DNA from: Phyllostachys edulis | Taxonomy: Eukaryota > Streptophyta > Magnoliopsida > Poales > Poaceae | Assembly: GCA_036346405.1 (NCBI GenBank) | Contig: CM070563.1 | Span: forward strand, 22,239,022 to 22,303,021 | Direction of reading: 5' to 3' | Length of the DNA stretch: 64,000 bases | In this document: piece after piece, positions 33,671 through 46,246 of the stretch | Layout of the letters: each line of letters opens with the position of its first letter | Numbering within the stretch: position 1 is the stretch's first letter | The notes under the pieces: model-generated | The model's input: only the letters and a program-made list of their open reading frames with translations | What the model was told of the DNA's origin: nothing | The model's database searches: none | Made by a program: the position numbers and the translations under genes

Positions 33671-34884
33671 GGGTGACTTGGTAGGATTACTTATCCCTAG
33701 ATTAAATTGATTTTATTTGCTGTTCTTAATACCTAAAGTCCATAAACCGAAAATTGCAACACAAAAATTCCAAACCCTAGTTTTGGCATCTGTTATTTCC
33801 TGTGAGTTTAGTTAGGTTTAATCTACTAGAATTTTGTTTAGTGTTGATCGTCATGTTCTTTTGCGTTGCTTAATCTTGTGTCCAATCAAAACTGATCTGT
33901 TAAAGTAGCCGATCACGTGGTAGTGGCGCAACACCGGGAGATCGATTTCGCAGCTGCTATAGTAGCGCACTGCAATAGTGTTCCGGGCCGCTACAATGCC
34001 GAGGACCGCTGCAATAATTCGCGGCTTCTACAGTGCCACGCCGAGCCGTGACCAGTGCGCAGAAAGTATTATCTGTTTTCCCTTTTTTTCCTTCGTCTTT
34101 GAGACTAGTCTTTGATGATTGCTTTGGGGCTATTCATTGAAATATTTACACTTGCTGAAAATTTGAGCTTATGCAAGGAGAGCTTAAATCCTAGTTTCGG
34201 CAACAAAAAAAAAGAGAGAAAAAAAAGGAAGGAAGAAAGAACGAAAGAAAGACAAGCCACGAGTCAAGAAAACAAAAACAAAAACAAAACCATGGCTATG
34301 AAGTAAAAAAAAGAAGGTATTGGCCGAAACTTGGGAAAATGATAACCTTAGTTCATAAATTTTAGATTGTGTATTTAATTTCTTTGAGCAATCTTGTGCC
34401 CTTACATTTCATATTATTGCAATTGGTTAGCGTCTTTCCTAGTACTTGGTGCAAAAACGAGCTAGTTTTCATCTCAATTTCAGATTGTTTCTCATTAGCT
34501 CATTCCATTGTTTGCATTGTCACATTTATCTTTGGGTGTGCGTTCATACACTTCGCTTAAATCCTTTGGATCAACACTTAGGTAAAATATTCTTGCTTGG
34601 ATTATTACTTAGCTTTACAACATCAAAAAATTCAGATTGCTAGGATATACACCTCCATACCAAGCTCCACTAAATAACCGTTGTTGTGCAGTTGTGAACA
34701 CTCTTAAATTCGCTTAATCATCACTTTGCTATTGTAGCTTTCACCTAGTGCAAGTTTCTTTTGGACTTAATTCACCTCAGAAGGGTAAGAACTTTACTTG
34801 GGAGAGAAAAGAGAGATTGAGTGAATTTTACTAATCATCCATATACATTCTTGCTATTTGTGTTTTCTTTTGCAAAATCTAACC
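33671..34884 (+). other. Untranslated leader of the CRM-like gypsy element
   Basis: A leader of about 1.2 kb precedes the first gag codon. No gene is seen. A purine-rich run lies at 34207-34260 (AAAGAGAGAAAAAAAAGGA and similar). Confidence 0.6.
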
Positions 34885-36351
34885 ATGTCAGGTGGAGAAG
34901 ACAACTATGGTGAGGAGCATGATGTTGATCTTAATGCCCTGGTGACTCGCTTCTAGCATCAAGCATTGAGAAGTACACTGCACCAAGAATTTGTAGCTGG
35001 CACCACTGCAATGGGGGAAGGAACTCAAGGCGGATATGCAGGATCTCCGCATTGACCTCAATCAACAAATGAATGTGTTGCGTACGGGCATCGTGAATGA
35101 TGTTGTGCGGGCGCTTCGTCAATAGCAAGAAGATAGTGTGCATCTAATGGCTCACATACCTCCACGAGATGCGGAGGTCACCGCACGAGTCGCCCAGGAT
35201 GCTCAATAACAACGAGACCGTGTGGTGGCACAAGCCATATGGCCACCTCCGCCTGGGAGAGGGGGTGGGGGAGGCGCCCAAGGACCTGGGAGGGGTCGTG
35301 GGCATGGAGGCCGAGGTGGGGGAGCACCTCACTTCGACGATGACGACTTGTACCACTACGATGATGGATACCACCGCCGACACCGCTACGGCAATGAACG
35401 ACCTAATGAAGGAACACATGATCTCGAAGATTACCTCACTTGGGAGCTCAAGGTCGATAAGGTGTTCCGTATGCACAACTACTCCGAGGCGAAGAAAATA
35501 CACATGGCTGCACTTGAATTTAATAGATATGCGTTCATATGGTGGGAGCAAGTTCAAAATCAAAGAAGAGAGTACGACGAACCTCCCATCACTACATGGG
35601 AAGAGATGAGGTATCACATGAGAGCGAGGTTTGTTCTTAAACATTAAAAACGTGATTTATTTGATAAATTGCAGCAAATGAAGCAAGGAACTCTCACGGT
35701 AGAGGAGTATTATAAAGAGATGGAGATAGCCATGATTCGAGCTAATATATTTAAGAAGAACAAACAATGGCTTGCTTCCTTGCTGGTTTGCACCCTCCCA
35801 TCAAGCGCATCACCGAATTTCAGCTCTACAACAACATGGTGGAGTTGGTGCATCAAGCAATCAAAGCTGAAAGGCAAGTGCAACAAGATATGAGAGCAAC
35901 AAGAACATCATCATACACACCCCGTTCAGCACCTACAGGAGATAAACCCACATCATGTTTCAATTCTTTTAAAACTAATCAATCTAATGGAAGTTCTGCT
36001 CCTAGTACCAATGCTGCACCAGGCGGGAAAAATGCAACAACACCCATTGCCAAGAAAAGTCCAGCACTTTCTACTTCGTCTTCAGTGGGTTCTATAGCAA
36101 GAAGTAGTGACATCCAATGCTTCAAATGCCTTGGACGAGGTCATATACAAAAGGATTGTCCAAATAACAAGGTTATGTTACTTTTGGAGAATGGAGAGTA
36201 CGACTCTACTAGCGAGGAGGAAGGTGAGGCCCTTGCTAATTTTGGAAGATTTGGAGGTGTACATGAGAAGGACAAGGGGAGGAGGTGCATGAAGATGATT
36301 TTTGTGACCCCAAGGCTGGTCCTATCCTTGTGTGTACACCGACGGTGTTGA
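34885..36351 (+). pseudogene. gag of the CRM-like gypsy element
   Basis: Starts MSGGEDNYGEEHDVDLNALV and is soon broken by stops. The better-kept part at 35222-35647 has a Gly/Arg-rich stretch and the Gag core (DLEDYLTWELKVDKVF, KIHMAALEFNRYAFIWWEQV). It stops at 35645 and continues (KLQQMKQGTLTVEEYYKEM) in the next frame. The zinc knuckle CFKCLGRGHIQKDC lies near 36119. No complete Gag can be read. Confidence 0.8.
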
Positions 36352-39300
36352 GTGTGCAAGCAAAACCCACTCATGAGCAACGCTGCAATCTTTTCCAAAC
36401 AAGAGCTCAGGTGAGTAAAAATGATAAGTGTTGCAAGGTTATTATTGATGGTGGTAGTTGCCGTAATTTAGCTAGTAAAGATCTATATTCTAAACTTGGT
36501 TTGAAATATAAGAAACATCCACATCCATATCGAATTCAATGGTTAAACAATGATGGGTCCATAAATGTTGGGTATACAGTTGATGTTAGCTTTCAGATTG
36601 GTTCTTATCATGATACTAACTCCTTCTCAAATAGTACATGATAACATGCAAAAGATTGAGATGAAAGTAGAGAGTGAGAGAAGGAAGGAACAAAAGAGTG
36701 TGATTCCACAAAAGGTGAGTGAGAGCCACAAGCTACACATGAGTGGCAAACGAATGAATGAGGGAGAGAATAAATTAGTCATGGCAGTCACTAAATCTGA
36801 TTTGAGAGAGATGAGAGCTGATCCCACTTTGATACACTTTGTTTTGTTGTACAAAGATGTTCTGCTTTCTACTAATAATTTAACCTCTCTTCCTAGTGTG
36901 GTTTCTCAAGTTTTGCAGGTGTATGAGGATGTCTTTCCGAAGGAAGTACCAGCTGGTCTACCACCCATTCGAGGCATCGAACATCAAATTAACTCGGTAT
37001 CGGGAACTCCACTTCCCAACCAGCCACCGTACCATACAAACCAGGAGGAGACAAAAGAAATTCAACGGCAAGTGCAAACACTCATGAAAAAGGGTATGTA
37101 CGCGAAAGCCTTAGTCCTTGTGTTGTTCCTGTTATTCTTGTTCATAAGAAAAATAGTACATGAAGAATGTTCGTACACTGTAGAGCCATCAACAATATTA
37201 CCATTCACTATCGTCATCCTATTCCTAGACTAGATGATATGCTGGATGAATTGAGTGACTCTACTATCTTTTCTAAGATTGATTTACATAGTGGATACCA
37301 TCAAATTAGAATGAAACATGGTGATGAGTGGAAGACAACTTTTAAAACAAAATTTGGATTGTATAAATGGTTAGTGATGCCTTTTGGTTTATCTAATGCT
37401 CCTAGTACATTTATGCGATTAATGAACCATGTTGAGATACTTCATTGGCAAATTTGTGGTAGTCTATTTTGATGACATCTTGATATATAGCCGCTCATTG
37501 AAAGAACATGTTGAACACATTAGACAAGTGCTAAGAACTGAACAATTGTATGCTAATCTTAAGAAGTGTACTTTTGCACAAACAAAGTGGTGTTCTTAGG
37601 CTATGTTGTTTCAGCTCATGGAATTGAAGTAGATGAATCTAAAATTGAAGCTATTCGAAATTAGCCTACTCCTGTCAATGTTAATCAAATTCATAGCTTT
37701 CATGGGCTTGCTGGTTTTTATCGACGTTTTGTGAAAGATTTCAACACCATTGCTGCCCCATTAAATGAATTAACTAAAAAGGGCGTTGCTTTTTAATGAG
37801 GAGAATCACAAGATAAAGCTTTTACTGAATTAAAGCGATGTTTGACTGAAGCACCATTACTTGTTTTACCTGATTTCACTAAAACTTTTGAGATTGAATG
37901 TGATGCTAATGGAATAGGTATTGGTGGTGTTTTGATGCAAGAAAGAAAACCTGTTGCATACTTTAGTGAGAAACTTAGCGGCGCACAATTGAATTATCCT
38001 GTTTATGACAAAGAATTATATGCTCTTGTTCATGCTTTAGAGACTTGGCAACATTATCTTTGGCCTAAGGAATTCACCATTCATTCTGATCATGAAGCTT
38101 TGAAATACTTGAAAGGCCAAGCTAAACTGAATCGTAGACATGCTAAGTGGGTTGAATTCATTGAAACTTTTCCATACATTGTTAAATACAAAAAAGGCAA
38201 AGAGAATATGGTAGCTGATGCATTGTCTAGAAAGAATGTGCTTTTAAATCAATTGGAAGTTAAGGTTCCCGGATTAGAGAGTTTGAAAGAATTATATGCT
38301 TCTGATCATGAATTTTCAGCACCGTATTCTAAATGCAAAGATGGAAAAGGATGTGACAAGTATCATATCCATGATGGTTTTCTATTTCGAACTAACAAGC
38401 TATGTGTTCCAGATTCTTCCATGTGTTTGCTATTGTTGCAGGAATCTCATGCAGGGGGGCTGATGGGACATTTGGTCAGGAGAAGACCTTCATGATGTTG
38501 CCCGATCACTTTTATTGGCTAAAGATAAGGCGAGATGTTGAAAGGTTTGTTCAACGCTGTGTTACATGCCATAAAGCTAAGTCTATACTTAATTCACATG
38601 GTTTGTATACTCCACTTCCAATTCCTAGTGCTCCTTGGGAAGATATCAGCATGGACTTTGTTTTGTGATTGCCTAAGACTAAGAGGGGGAGGGATTCTGT
38701 TTTTGTAGTTGTGGATAGATTTTCTAAGATGACACACTTTATTCCTTGTCATAAGAGCGACGATGTGTCGCATGTAGCTGACTTGTTTTTCAGAAAAATT
38801 GTGAGATTGCATGGCATGCCTCGCACCATTGTTTCAGATCATGATGTGAAGTTTATGAGCTATTTCTGGAAAACTTAGTGGGATAAGCTTGGGACAAAGT
38901 TACTCTTTTCGACAACTTGTCACCCACAAACCGATGGACAAACAGAGGTCGTGAATCGTACACTCTCCATGTTGCTGCGGACAATGATTAAAAAGAACCT
39001 AAGAGTGGGAGGACTGTCTGCCGCATGTGGAATTTGCTTATAATCGGGCAGTGCATTCTACTACTCAATTGTGTCCATTCAAGGTGGTGTATGGCTTCAA
39101 ACCGATCACACCATTTGATTTGCTACCACTTCCATTCCAAGAACGTGCTAATATGGAGGCTTCGACGCGTACTGATTTTGTGAAAAAAGCTACATGAAAA
39201 GACTAAAGACGTAATTGAAAACAAGGTACGTGCTTATGCTTCTAAGGCTAACAAGTCTAGAAAGAAATTGCTATTTGAACCAGGTGACTTAATGTGGGTA

Positions 39301-39624
39301 CACTTACGCAAAGAATGCTTTCTGAAGAAGCGTAAGTCAAAATTAATGCCCCGTGGTGATGGTCCTTTTAAAGTACTTGCCAAGATCAATGATAATGCAT
39401 ACAAGATAGAGTTTCCAGGAGATGATTATGGTGTAAGTACAACTTTTAATGTTGCTGAGTTGTCACCATTATTTGGGCAAGACGATACAGAGTCGAGGAC
39501 AACTCCTTTTCAAGCGGGGGAAGATGATGAGGACATCCCTACTCCAAGTGTTCATCCAAGTATTCATGATATCCCTAAAGGTCCCATGACAAGAGCACGA
39601 GCAAAAAACTACAACAACAGGTGA
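36285..39624 (+). pseudogene. pol of the CRM-like gypsy element, ending inside the LTR
   Basis: Protease: VIIDGGSCRNLAS at about 36439. RT: IFSKIDLHSGYHQIRMKHG, VMPFGLSNAPSTFMRLMNH, then catalytic VVYFDDILIYS after a frameshift near 37440. RNase H at 37842-38260: FEIECDANGIGIGGVL, YDKELYALVHALETW, FTIHSDHEALKY and NMVADALSRK. Integrase: zinc motif ending CVTCHKAK, then SMDFVL, VSDHDVKFMS and CHPQTDGQTEVVNRTL. The C-terminal part (39268-39624) reads LFEPGDLMWVHLRKECFLKK and ends MTRARAKNYNNR within the 3' LTR. At least three stops or frameshifts interrupt it. Confidence 0.85.
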
Positions 39625-40326
39625 ACTTGTTCTTTAAAGAGCATAATTTTAATAAGAATTTGCTACTACCTAATTCTAGTGTTTTGTGCATACTTAGATA
39701 TGAAGAGGAAGGAACCGGGACCAAAGCACTAGAGAAGCACCAGGCTAGCAAGCAAGAAGACATTCATCTGGTTGGTTCATGCGGCAAGGAAGAAGAATTC
39801 TAAAGCCATGCAGCTGGTTGAAGGCCATGCAGCCATGGTGGAAAATGAACCGCATGCATGTAATTAGTTGGCCGTTGTTCAGTCATTTGTTTAGAGAGTT
39901 GTAATCCGTTTGGCTCGGTCATCACGTATAGAGTTTAACTCGGTTTCATTGGCCAAATAGACTAGGAACTCGGCCGTGGGCCCATAGCATGCATGAAGTC
40001 TTTAAATAGTCGCTTTCTTCATGAACAGAAAGGGGGACGGCGATATTTTGAGATAATAGATTGCTTTGCTTGAGAGTTCTTCCATGGTGACCAAATTCAT
40101 CATGAGGGGAAATTGAGAGTTCATAGAAATCAAGATCGTTCAACCTTTCCGCTAGGAATTGGGAGCGCACTAGGGCTTCACTTGGTGGTCGTGAAGTCTA
40201 GCACGTGTGTTCTCGCGAATTAAAGAGTGTTCGTTCTTGCATTGGCAACGGAGAATCACTACGATTTGAGAGACTACATGTGAGTATCTTGATCCTACGT
40301 CGAGAAGATCGAGCGACCCCGTATCA
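39525..40326 (+). repeat. 3' LTR of the CRM-like gypsy element
   Basis: 802 bp, TGATGAGGACATCCC to CCCCGTATCA. The first 100 bases also encode the end of pol. It is followed by CTGGG. Confidence 0.92.
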
Positions 40327-40764
40327 CTGGGGGTAACAATACGGTCGGACGACCACCGACGCCGTACCTAGTAGCAAGTGGATGCGGTGGCTGCTAGCAC
40401 ACTCGGGTGGCAGACCTGTCGATTCAGAAAAAACTACCAAGAATTCATCCAGTAATTCCTCCATGAGGTCACCTACACATGCAAAGGCCTGTGGTGCTAT
40501 CGGCCAGGCGCCCATGCCATGACAAGTAACTCTGTGATCTCCGGGCCAAAAATACATCGTCTTGTTGGCGAAATCCCACAAAATTGGGCCAAGGGTCTCT
40601 AGCCATTGAACGCCAAGGACGAGGTCGAATTCCTCAAGAGGAATTGTGTAACAGTCGATTGCGAAGACCTCGTCGTTGACCTCGAGCCGCATTGCGTGGC
40701 CCTGCCCGATGCTCTGGACGTGTTCGCCATTAGCGACTGTGACCTGCAGGCCGTGGCATGGCTG
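40327..40764 (-). pseudogene. Host gypsy protease C-terminus and RT start
   Basis: The frame reads MRLEVNDEVFAIDCYTIPLE, FDLVLGVQWLETLGPILWDF and FLVVFSESTGLPPE, and runs to VVRPYCYPQ, where the CRM-like element interrupts it. This is the protease-RT junction of Ty3/gypsy pol. The protease N-terminus (LDTNSTHNFVS) lies at 46250-46320 beyond the copia insertion. Confidence 0.8.
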
Positions 40765-41115
40765 TGATGGATAAGTCTCTTTTGTGTTGGCTTTTGACTA
40801 GCATCTTAGCGACTTTAGACTAGCATCTTAGCGACTTTTGACTAGCATCTAGGACAACATCTTAGACTAGCATCTTAGCGACTTTTGACTAGCATCTAGA
40901 CAAAGATCTTAGCGACTTTTGACTAGCATCTTAGACTAGCATCTTAGCATATGCTTGGTCTGGTTAGCGACCTATAATTTGTATCCCCAACCCTCGGGTT
41001 GGAAGGCGCTAATGTGAGAAATAAACAAAGAAAATTGCCCCATCTCCAAGTGTCATCCTCTCGATGAGAGTAAGGATCTTGCTATCACCAAGTGCAAGAA
41101 TCCAAATGACTAACA
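40765..41115 (+). repeat. 5' LTR of the GGCTG copia element, with minisatellite
   Basis: 351 bp. Positions 40785-40955 hold a run of about 20-base repeats built on GACTAGCATCTTAGC. Compared with the right LTR, the repeat junctions read AGCGAC instead of AGCAGC throughout. Confidence 0.9.
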
Positions 41116-41543
41116 AGTGGTATCGAGTCGTATTATCCTCGCAACTTTGAGCATCTCCTCGCTCAATCCCTTCTCCGGCCTCGCTTCAAATTTCGGCCAA
41201 GAATTTCCAACCAAGAGGCGCTCTCTCCACGCAGTTAGCCCGTGGCACGCCATGTCCGCATGATGCCGATCTCGGTCGCCGCCTTCGAGACGCCTCGAAA
41301 GAAGAAATCATTGCGGGCAGAGAACGCGAAGAAGCGGCAACCTGACAAAGCCGCCGCAAGGCGAAAGCGCCGAGGTCGGCAAAGCAATGAGCGGGCAGCA
41401 AGCGGAGAGGCGAAGCAACGGCGGCGGCAGATGCGTCGCTTGGCGGCAAAGAAGCAGAGGTCGAGGTTTCATGGCAAAGCAGCAGCAGCTCCATCTTCGC
41501 CGATATAAATACGACGCAGACCTCGAGCCGGAGAGGAGGCAAC

Positions 41544-42660
41544 ATGAGTAGCGAAGCGCAAGATGAGCAACCAAGACGCCCACGCGCTGGCGGCAGCGAA
41601 CGACAGCGGGACGCACGGCGGCGCCTCGAGGAGACGCAAGACGGCGGCGTCTGGGTCAACGGAGAGCGGCCTTCACAGCGACGCTCTCTCCCGGTTCGCA
41701 CCGTGGTCACCACGAGTACCAGTGTCGTCAGGACATCGCCCCGGCGGGCGGCCTACCTCACCAAGACCAACTACGCCGAGCGGGCTGCGGTGATGAGGGT
41801 AAAGCTCCAGCGCGCATATGTGGGATGCGGTCCCGCACGGAGACGCCGACACGACCAGATCGACGGGCGCCGATGCTCTCATCGCCGCAGCCCCGCCCGA
41901 GATGCGCTTCGCACCAACAAGCGGATCGCCAAAGAGGTTGGGACGCCATCGCCGCAAAGACGACGATCGCATGACGAGCGCCGCGCAAGTCTACATTGCG
42001 TGCACTACGCAAGGAGTGGGAGAATCGGCCTTGCCAAAGTGAGGACGTTGATGACTTTGCTCTCCGCCTCAACACTCTGTTGCGAAGTTGGTGCAGTTCG
42101 CGACGACACCCACGGCGAGGAGAGAGCTGTGGAGAAGCTCTTCCGCTGCGCCCCCCGAAGTACAAGCAGATGGCTCGCTCGACGAAGTCTCGCTGGACCT
42201 CCACGATGACGATCGAGGAGGCGCGGTCGCCTCAAGGTTGTTGGCAATACCGAGCCACAGCGTCTCTCGACCCGTCACCATTGGCGGAAGCTCCTCCTCA
42301 CTCGGGAGCGATGGGCGCCGGCCAAGGTGACAGGAAGAAGGGAGCCTTCTTCCACGACAGTGCCGCATAAGCGTGGCAAGCGCGCAAGCCGCGTAAGACG
42401 CCTGAGCGGCGCGAGGACGTGCCGAGAGTGATGACCGTGGAGGCGCCAGTGGCGGCGCTGGCGGCAAGCAAAGCCGCAGACGAGACGACTCTTGCCACAA
42501 CTGCGGCAAGCCTGGTCATTGGGCCAAGGATTGTCGAAAGCCACGACGCGGCCAGGCCCACGTCGCGCAGGCGGAGGAGGAGGAGCAGCCGGCTCTGTTC
42601 ATTGCTCATGCGAGCATCGAACTACCTCCGGCGCCGCACCGCCGCAGCCGCTCTCTCTCC
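41544..42660 (+). pseudogene. gag of the GGCTG copia element
   Basis: Broken frames carry YLTKTNYAERAAVMRVKLQ, DVDDFALRLNTLL and EERAVEKLFRC, the UBN2-type Gag core. A CCHC knuckle (CHNCGKPGHWAKDC) is readable near 42490. Several short indels shift the frame, so overlapping Arg-rich ORFs here are artefacts of the GC content. Confidence 0.7.
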
Positions 42661-42663
42661 ACC

Positions 42664-45600
42664 TTGACGAGCCAAAAGCACACGCCTCCTCGGCGGCAGC
42701 TCCGCAACGACAAGACCGACGGGTGGTGCTCGACACCGGGCGCCACCCACCACATGACCGGGCGGCGGGAGTTCTTCTCCGAGCTCGACTTCAGCGCTCG
42801 AGGCACCGTCAAGTTGGCGGGCGACGCCCGCCGTGGAGATCAAGGCGTCGGCTCTGTCGTCTTTCGCCGCCAAGATGGCGAGCACCGGCCGCCACCGGTG
42901 TCTACTACATCCCGCGCTGAGAACTCCATCATCGGCTTGGGCGGTGGATGAGAACGGATCGCGTGGAGATTGAGCACTGGTCTTCGCGTGATCTGGGATC
43001 ATAGTCGCGGCTCCTCATCAAGGTCAACAGAGCAACCACCTCTACGCCCTTCACGCAGCCAGTGGCGCAACCTCTTTGTCTTGCACCGCCGCGACGACGG
43101 CGTTTGGAGGTGGCACGAGCGCTTTGGGCACCTCAACTTTGAGGCCCCGAGACAGCTCGGCGAAGAAGGAGATGGCGCGGGGCATGCCGCACGTCGACCA
43201 CGCGGAGCAATTCGCGACACTGCCCTCACCAAGCGCGCGGCGGCTTCCTCGCCAGGCGAGCTTCCGCGCCAAGGAGAAGCTGGAGCTAGTACACGGTGAC
43301 CTCTGTGGCCCCGTGACACCGGCTACACCTGGAGGCCGGCGCTACTTCCTCCTCGTCGACGATGTGTCCCGCTACATGTGGGCTGTCCTGCTCGACGTCA
43401 AGGCATCCGCGGCGACGCCATCAAGTGCCTTCAAGCCGCCGCGAGGCGAGCGCGGCCGCAAGCCGGGTCTCACGCACGACAACGGCGGTGAGTTCACGGC
43501 GGCCGAAGTTCGCGCGCATTACGCCAACGAGGGATCCATCGTCACTTCTCCGCGCCCGTACACCCCGCAGCGCAGAACGGCGCTGCCGAAGCGCCGCAAT
43601 CGACGGTGGTGGCCGCCGCCTCCTCTCGAGCAGAGGATGCCGGCATTCTATCGGGAGGCGGTGATGACCGCCGCTCACTTGCTTAACCGCCTCACTAAGG
43701 CCCTCGGCGGCAAGACGCCATACGAGGCTCGCACTGGCGCGAAGCTCGCGCGAGCCACCTCCGTGTCTTACCGCTCGCCTTCGTCAAGAGCTCAACCACG
43801 CCGGCAAGCTCGACGGCCGAGCACGCCAGAGTCTTCATCGCCACGCGAGGCGCCAAGGCCTACCGCGTCCTCGATCCACGACACGGCGCGGCGCATCACG
43901 CTGCGACATCGTGTTCGACGAAGGGCGAGGCCGACGTGGGACAAGATGGTGGATGACGGCTCGACCGGCGACCGGCGATTCGTTGTCGACTACGCCCACT
44001 TCGAGGAGGCGTGAGCTAACGGCTTCTTCACCGAGCTCGCTTACCCCACCCCCCCGTTCGCCACCACCTCCGGTGAGTCGCTTCACCACCGCCACCGCGG
44101 CTCCGGCAAGCCCACGAGCTCGGCGAGTCCACCGCCAAGCGCCCGGCCACGCTGTTCTCCCACACCGCGCCTACTCCTTCAGTTTCTCGGCAGCATTTTC
44201 GCCCACGACAAGCAAAGACACGCGGAGTTCGCCTCCGCTGTCAACGCAGCGAGATCGCGATCGACGCTACCACGGCGGCGAGCCTGCGCTATCGCACCGT
44301 GGGCGACCTCCGCCTGCGTGGCGGCCGGTCGAACGATGGCTGGCCTTGTGCCGCAGAGAAGCTGCGCACTCGCGACAGACGACGGCGAGCCTCGCTCTTC
44401 GCCGAGGCGGAGAGAGAACGCGGCATGGCGTGCCGCGATGCGAGAGAGATGGACGCCGCCGAGCGAAACAAGACGTGGGAGCCGCCGATCTTCCACCGCC
44501 ACCACGCCATCTCTCAAGTGGGTCTTCAAGCTCAAGAAAACGAGGCCGGAGAGGTGATCAAGCACAAAGCGCGTCTCGTGGCACGAGGCCTTCGGCCCAA
44601 AGAGGAGGAGTCGACCGGCGATGTTTCAGCGCTGTTGCACGGATGGAGTCCGTCGTCTCCTCTCTCGCAGCATGACCCGGGAGGCTGGCGCGTCCATCAC
44701 ATGGACGTCAAGTCCGCTTCCTCAATCGGCGACTTGAAGGAGGAGGTCTACGTCACAACCGCCGGATTCATCATCCCGCAAAGAAAGCAAGGTCCTCCGC
44801 TGCGCAGAAGGCCTCTCACGGCTTGGCGGCAGCATCGCGAGCTTGGAACGCCAAGCTAGACTCCACCTCAAGCAAATGGGATTCCAAGAGAAGGCCACGA
44901 GGTCGCGGTCTACGGCGTGGGCAAGTGAGGCAATGCCTGGCGATAGGCGTCACGCCGACGACCTTGTGATCACCGGTACCAAGGAGAAGGAGATCGAGGC
45001 GTTCAAGGCGAGATGAAGGCCACCTTCCGGATGGCGACCTCGGGCCCTCTCTTTCTACCTCGGGATCGAGGTCCACCAGACAGCTCCGGCATCTCTTCGC
45101 CAGATCGCCACGCCTCAGCGCATCGTAGTGGCGGCCTCACCGACGCAACCCACCCCACACTCCTATGGAGGAGAAGTGAAGCTAAGTCGTGAGAGTACGG
45201 GCGGAGAGGCGAACGCGACGCAATCTGCGGCAAGATGCGGGCGTATCGCTACCTTGTCCCACGTGGCCGGACTTGGCGTTCGCCGGCTCATCGGCCGGTT
45301 CATCATGCAATGATCGACGACGGAGCACCAAAGAAGCCGTGAAAAGGATCCTCCGCTACGTCGCGGGCACCTCCGACCACGGCTTGCACTACCAAGGTGC
45401 CCGGTGGCGACTTCATCTGCATGCGACAGCGACCACGCGGCGACATCGACACGAGCAAGAGCACCGGCGGATATCAGTACTTCCTCGGCAAGTGTCCGAT
45501 CGGTGGCGATCGGTCAGCGGCAGGTAGTGGCTTTGTCTAGGCTGAAGCGAGTACATTGCAGCCACTACCGCTTCTACTCGAGCTCTGTGGGTCGCATACG

Positions 45601-45886
45601 CCGCATGGCGATCTCCTTGGCGAGACGCAGAGGCGATGGAGCTCGGGGTGGACAAGAAGTCCGCCTTGGCCTTGGCGAAGAACCCTGTCTTCCATGAGCG
45701 CAAGCACATCCGGGTGAGGTATCACTTCATCGGTTGCTGGATGAAGGAGCATCCGCCAACTACATCAACACCCAAGACCATTTCGCCGACCTCCTGACCA
45801 AGTCTCTTGGGCGGATCAAGTTCCAGGAGCTTCGCGCCAGGATCGGGATGGCTCAGATTCCTCACAAGGAGACACACAAGACTTAG
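42664..45886 (+). pseudogene. pol of the GGCTG copia element
   Basis: Protease: DGWCSTPGATHHMTGRRE at about 42719, with the active-site DTGA read as TPGA. Integrase at 43076-44015: LELVHGDLCGPVTPATPGG, YFLLVDDVSRYMWAV and THDNGGEFTAAEVR. RT at 44460-45300: VIKHKARLVARGL, VHHMDVKSAS and KEEVYVTT. RNase H at 45330-45886: RILRYVAGTSDHGLHY and, in another frame, FHERKHIRVRYHFI and HFADLLTKSLGRIKFQEL, stopping just before the purine tract. Many frame breaks are present. Some may be sequence errors (see findings). Confidence 0.78.
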
Positions 45887-45894
45887 GGGGAGAG

Positions 45895-46246
45895 TGATGG
45901 ATAAGTCTCTTTTGTGTTGGCTTTTGACTAGCATCTTAGCAGCTTTTGACTAGCATCTTAGCAGCTTTTGACTAGCATCTAGGACAGCATCTTAGACTAG
46001 CATCTTAGCAGCTTTTGACTAGCATCTAGGACAGCATCTTAGCAGCTTTTGACTAGCATCTTAGACTAGTATCTTAGCATATGCTTGGCTGGTTAGCAGC
46101 CTATAAATTTGTATCCCCAACCCCTCAGGTTGGAAGGGCGTTGTGTGAGAAATAAACAAAGAAAATTGCCCCCATCTCCAAGTGTCATCCTCTCGATGAG
46201 AGTAAGGATCTTGCTATCACCAAGTGCAAGAATCCAGCGACTAACA
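45895..46246 (+). repeat. 3' LTR of the GGCTG copia element
   Basis: 352 bp, TGATGGATAAG to GACTAACA, followed by GGCTG. It carries the same minisatellite as the left copy but with AGCAGC junctions. Confidence 0.9.

Larger units (their letters stand above)
32851..40326 (+). mobile_element. Complete CRM-like Ty3/gypsy retrotransposon, target duplication CTGGG
   Basis: LTRs at 32851-33653 and 39525-40326 both start TGATGAGGACA and end CCCCGTATCA. CTGGG flanks both sides (32846-32850 and 40327-40331), and removing the element rejoins the RT frame of the host gypsy. A Met-tRNA primer site at 33657 and the purine tract GCGGGGGAAGA before 39525 complete it. The order is gag, protease, RT, RNase H, integrase. 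The pol stop codon lies inside the 3' LTR, a trait of the CRM (centromeric) clade. Several stops and frameshifts make it non-functional. Confidence 0.9.
40765..46246 (+). mobile_element. Complete Ty1/copia retrotransposon, target duplication GGCTG
   Basis: LTRs at 40765-41115 and 45895-46246 start TGATGGATAAG and end GACTAACA. GGCTG flanks both ends (40760-40764 and 46247-46251), and excision rejoins the host protease frame. Next to the left LTR is a variant primer site (TGGTATCGAG). The purine tract AGGGGGAGAG precedes the right LTR. The interior is GC-rich and encodes gag-pol in many broken frames. Confidence 0.9.

Noticed and set aside
41544..45700. Numerous overlapping Arg-rich ORFs on both strands
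   Set aside because: Side effects of high GC content; only frames carrying copia Gag and Pol motifs were kept.
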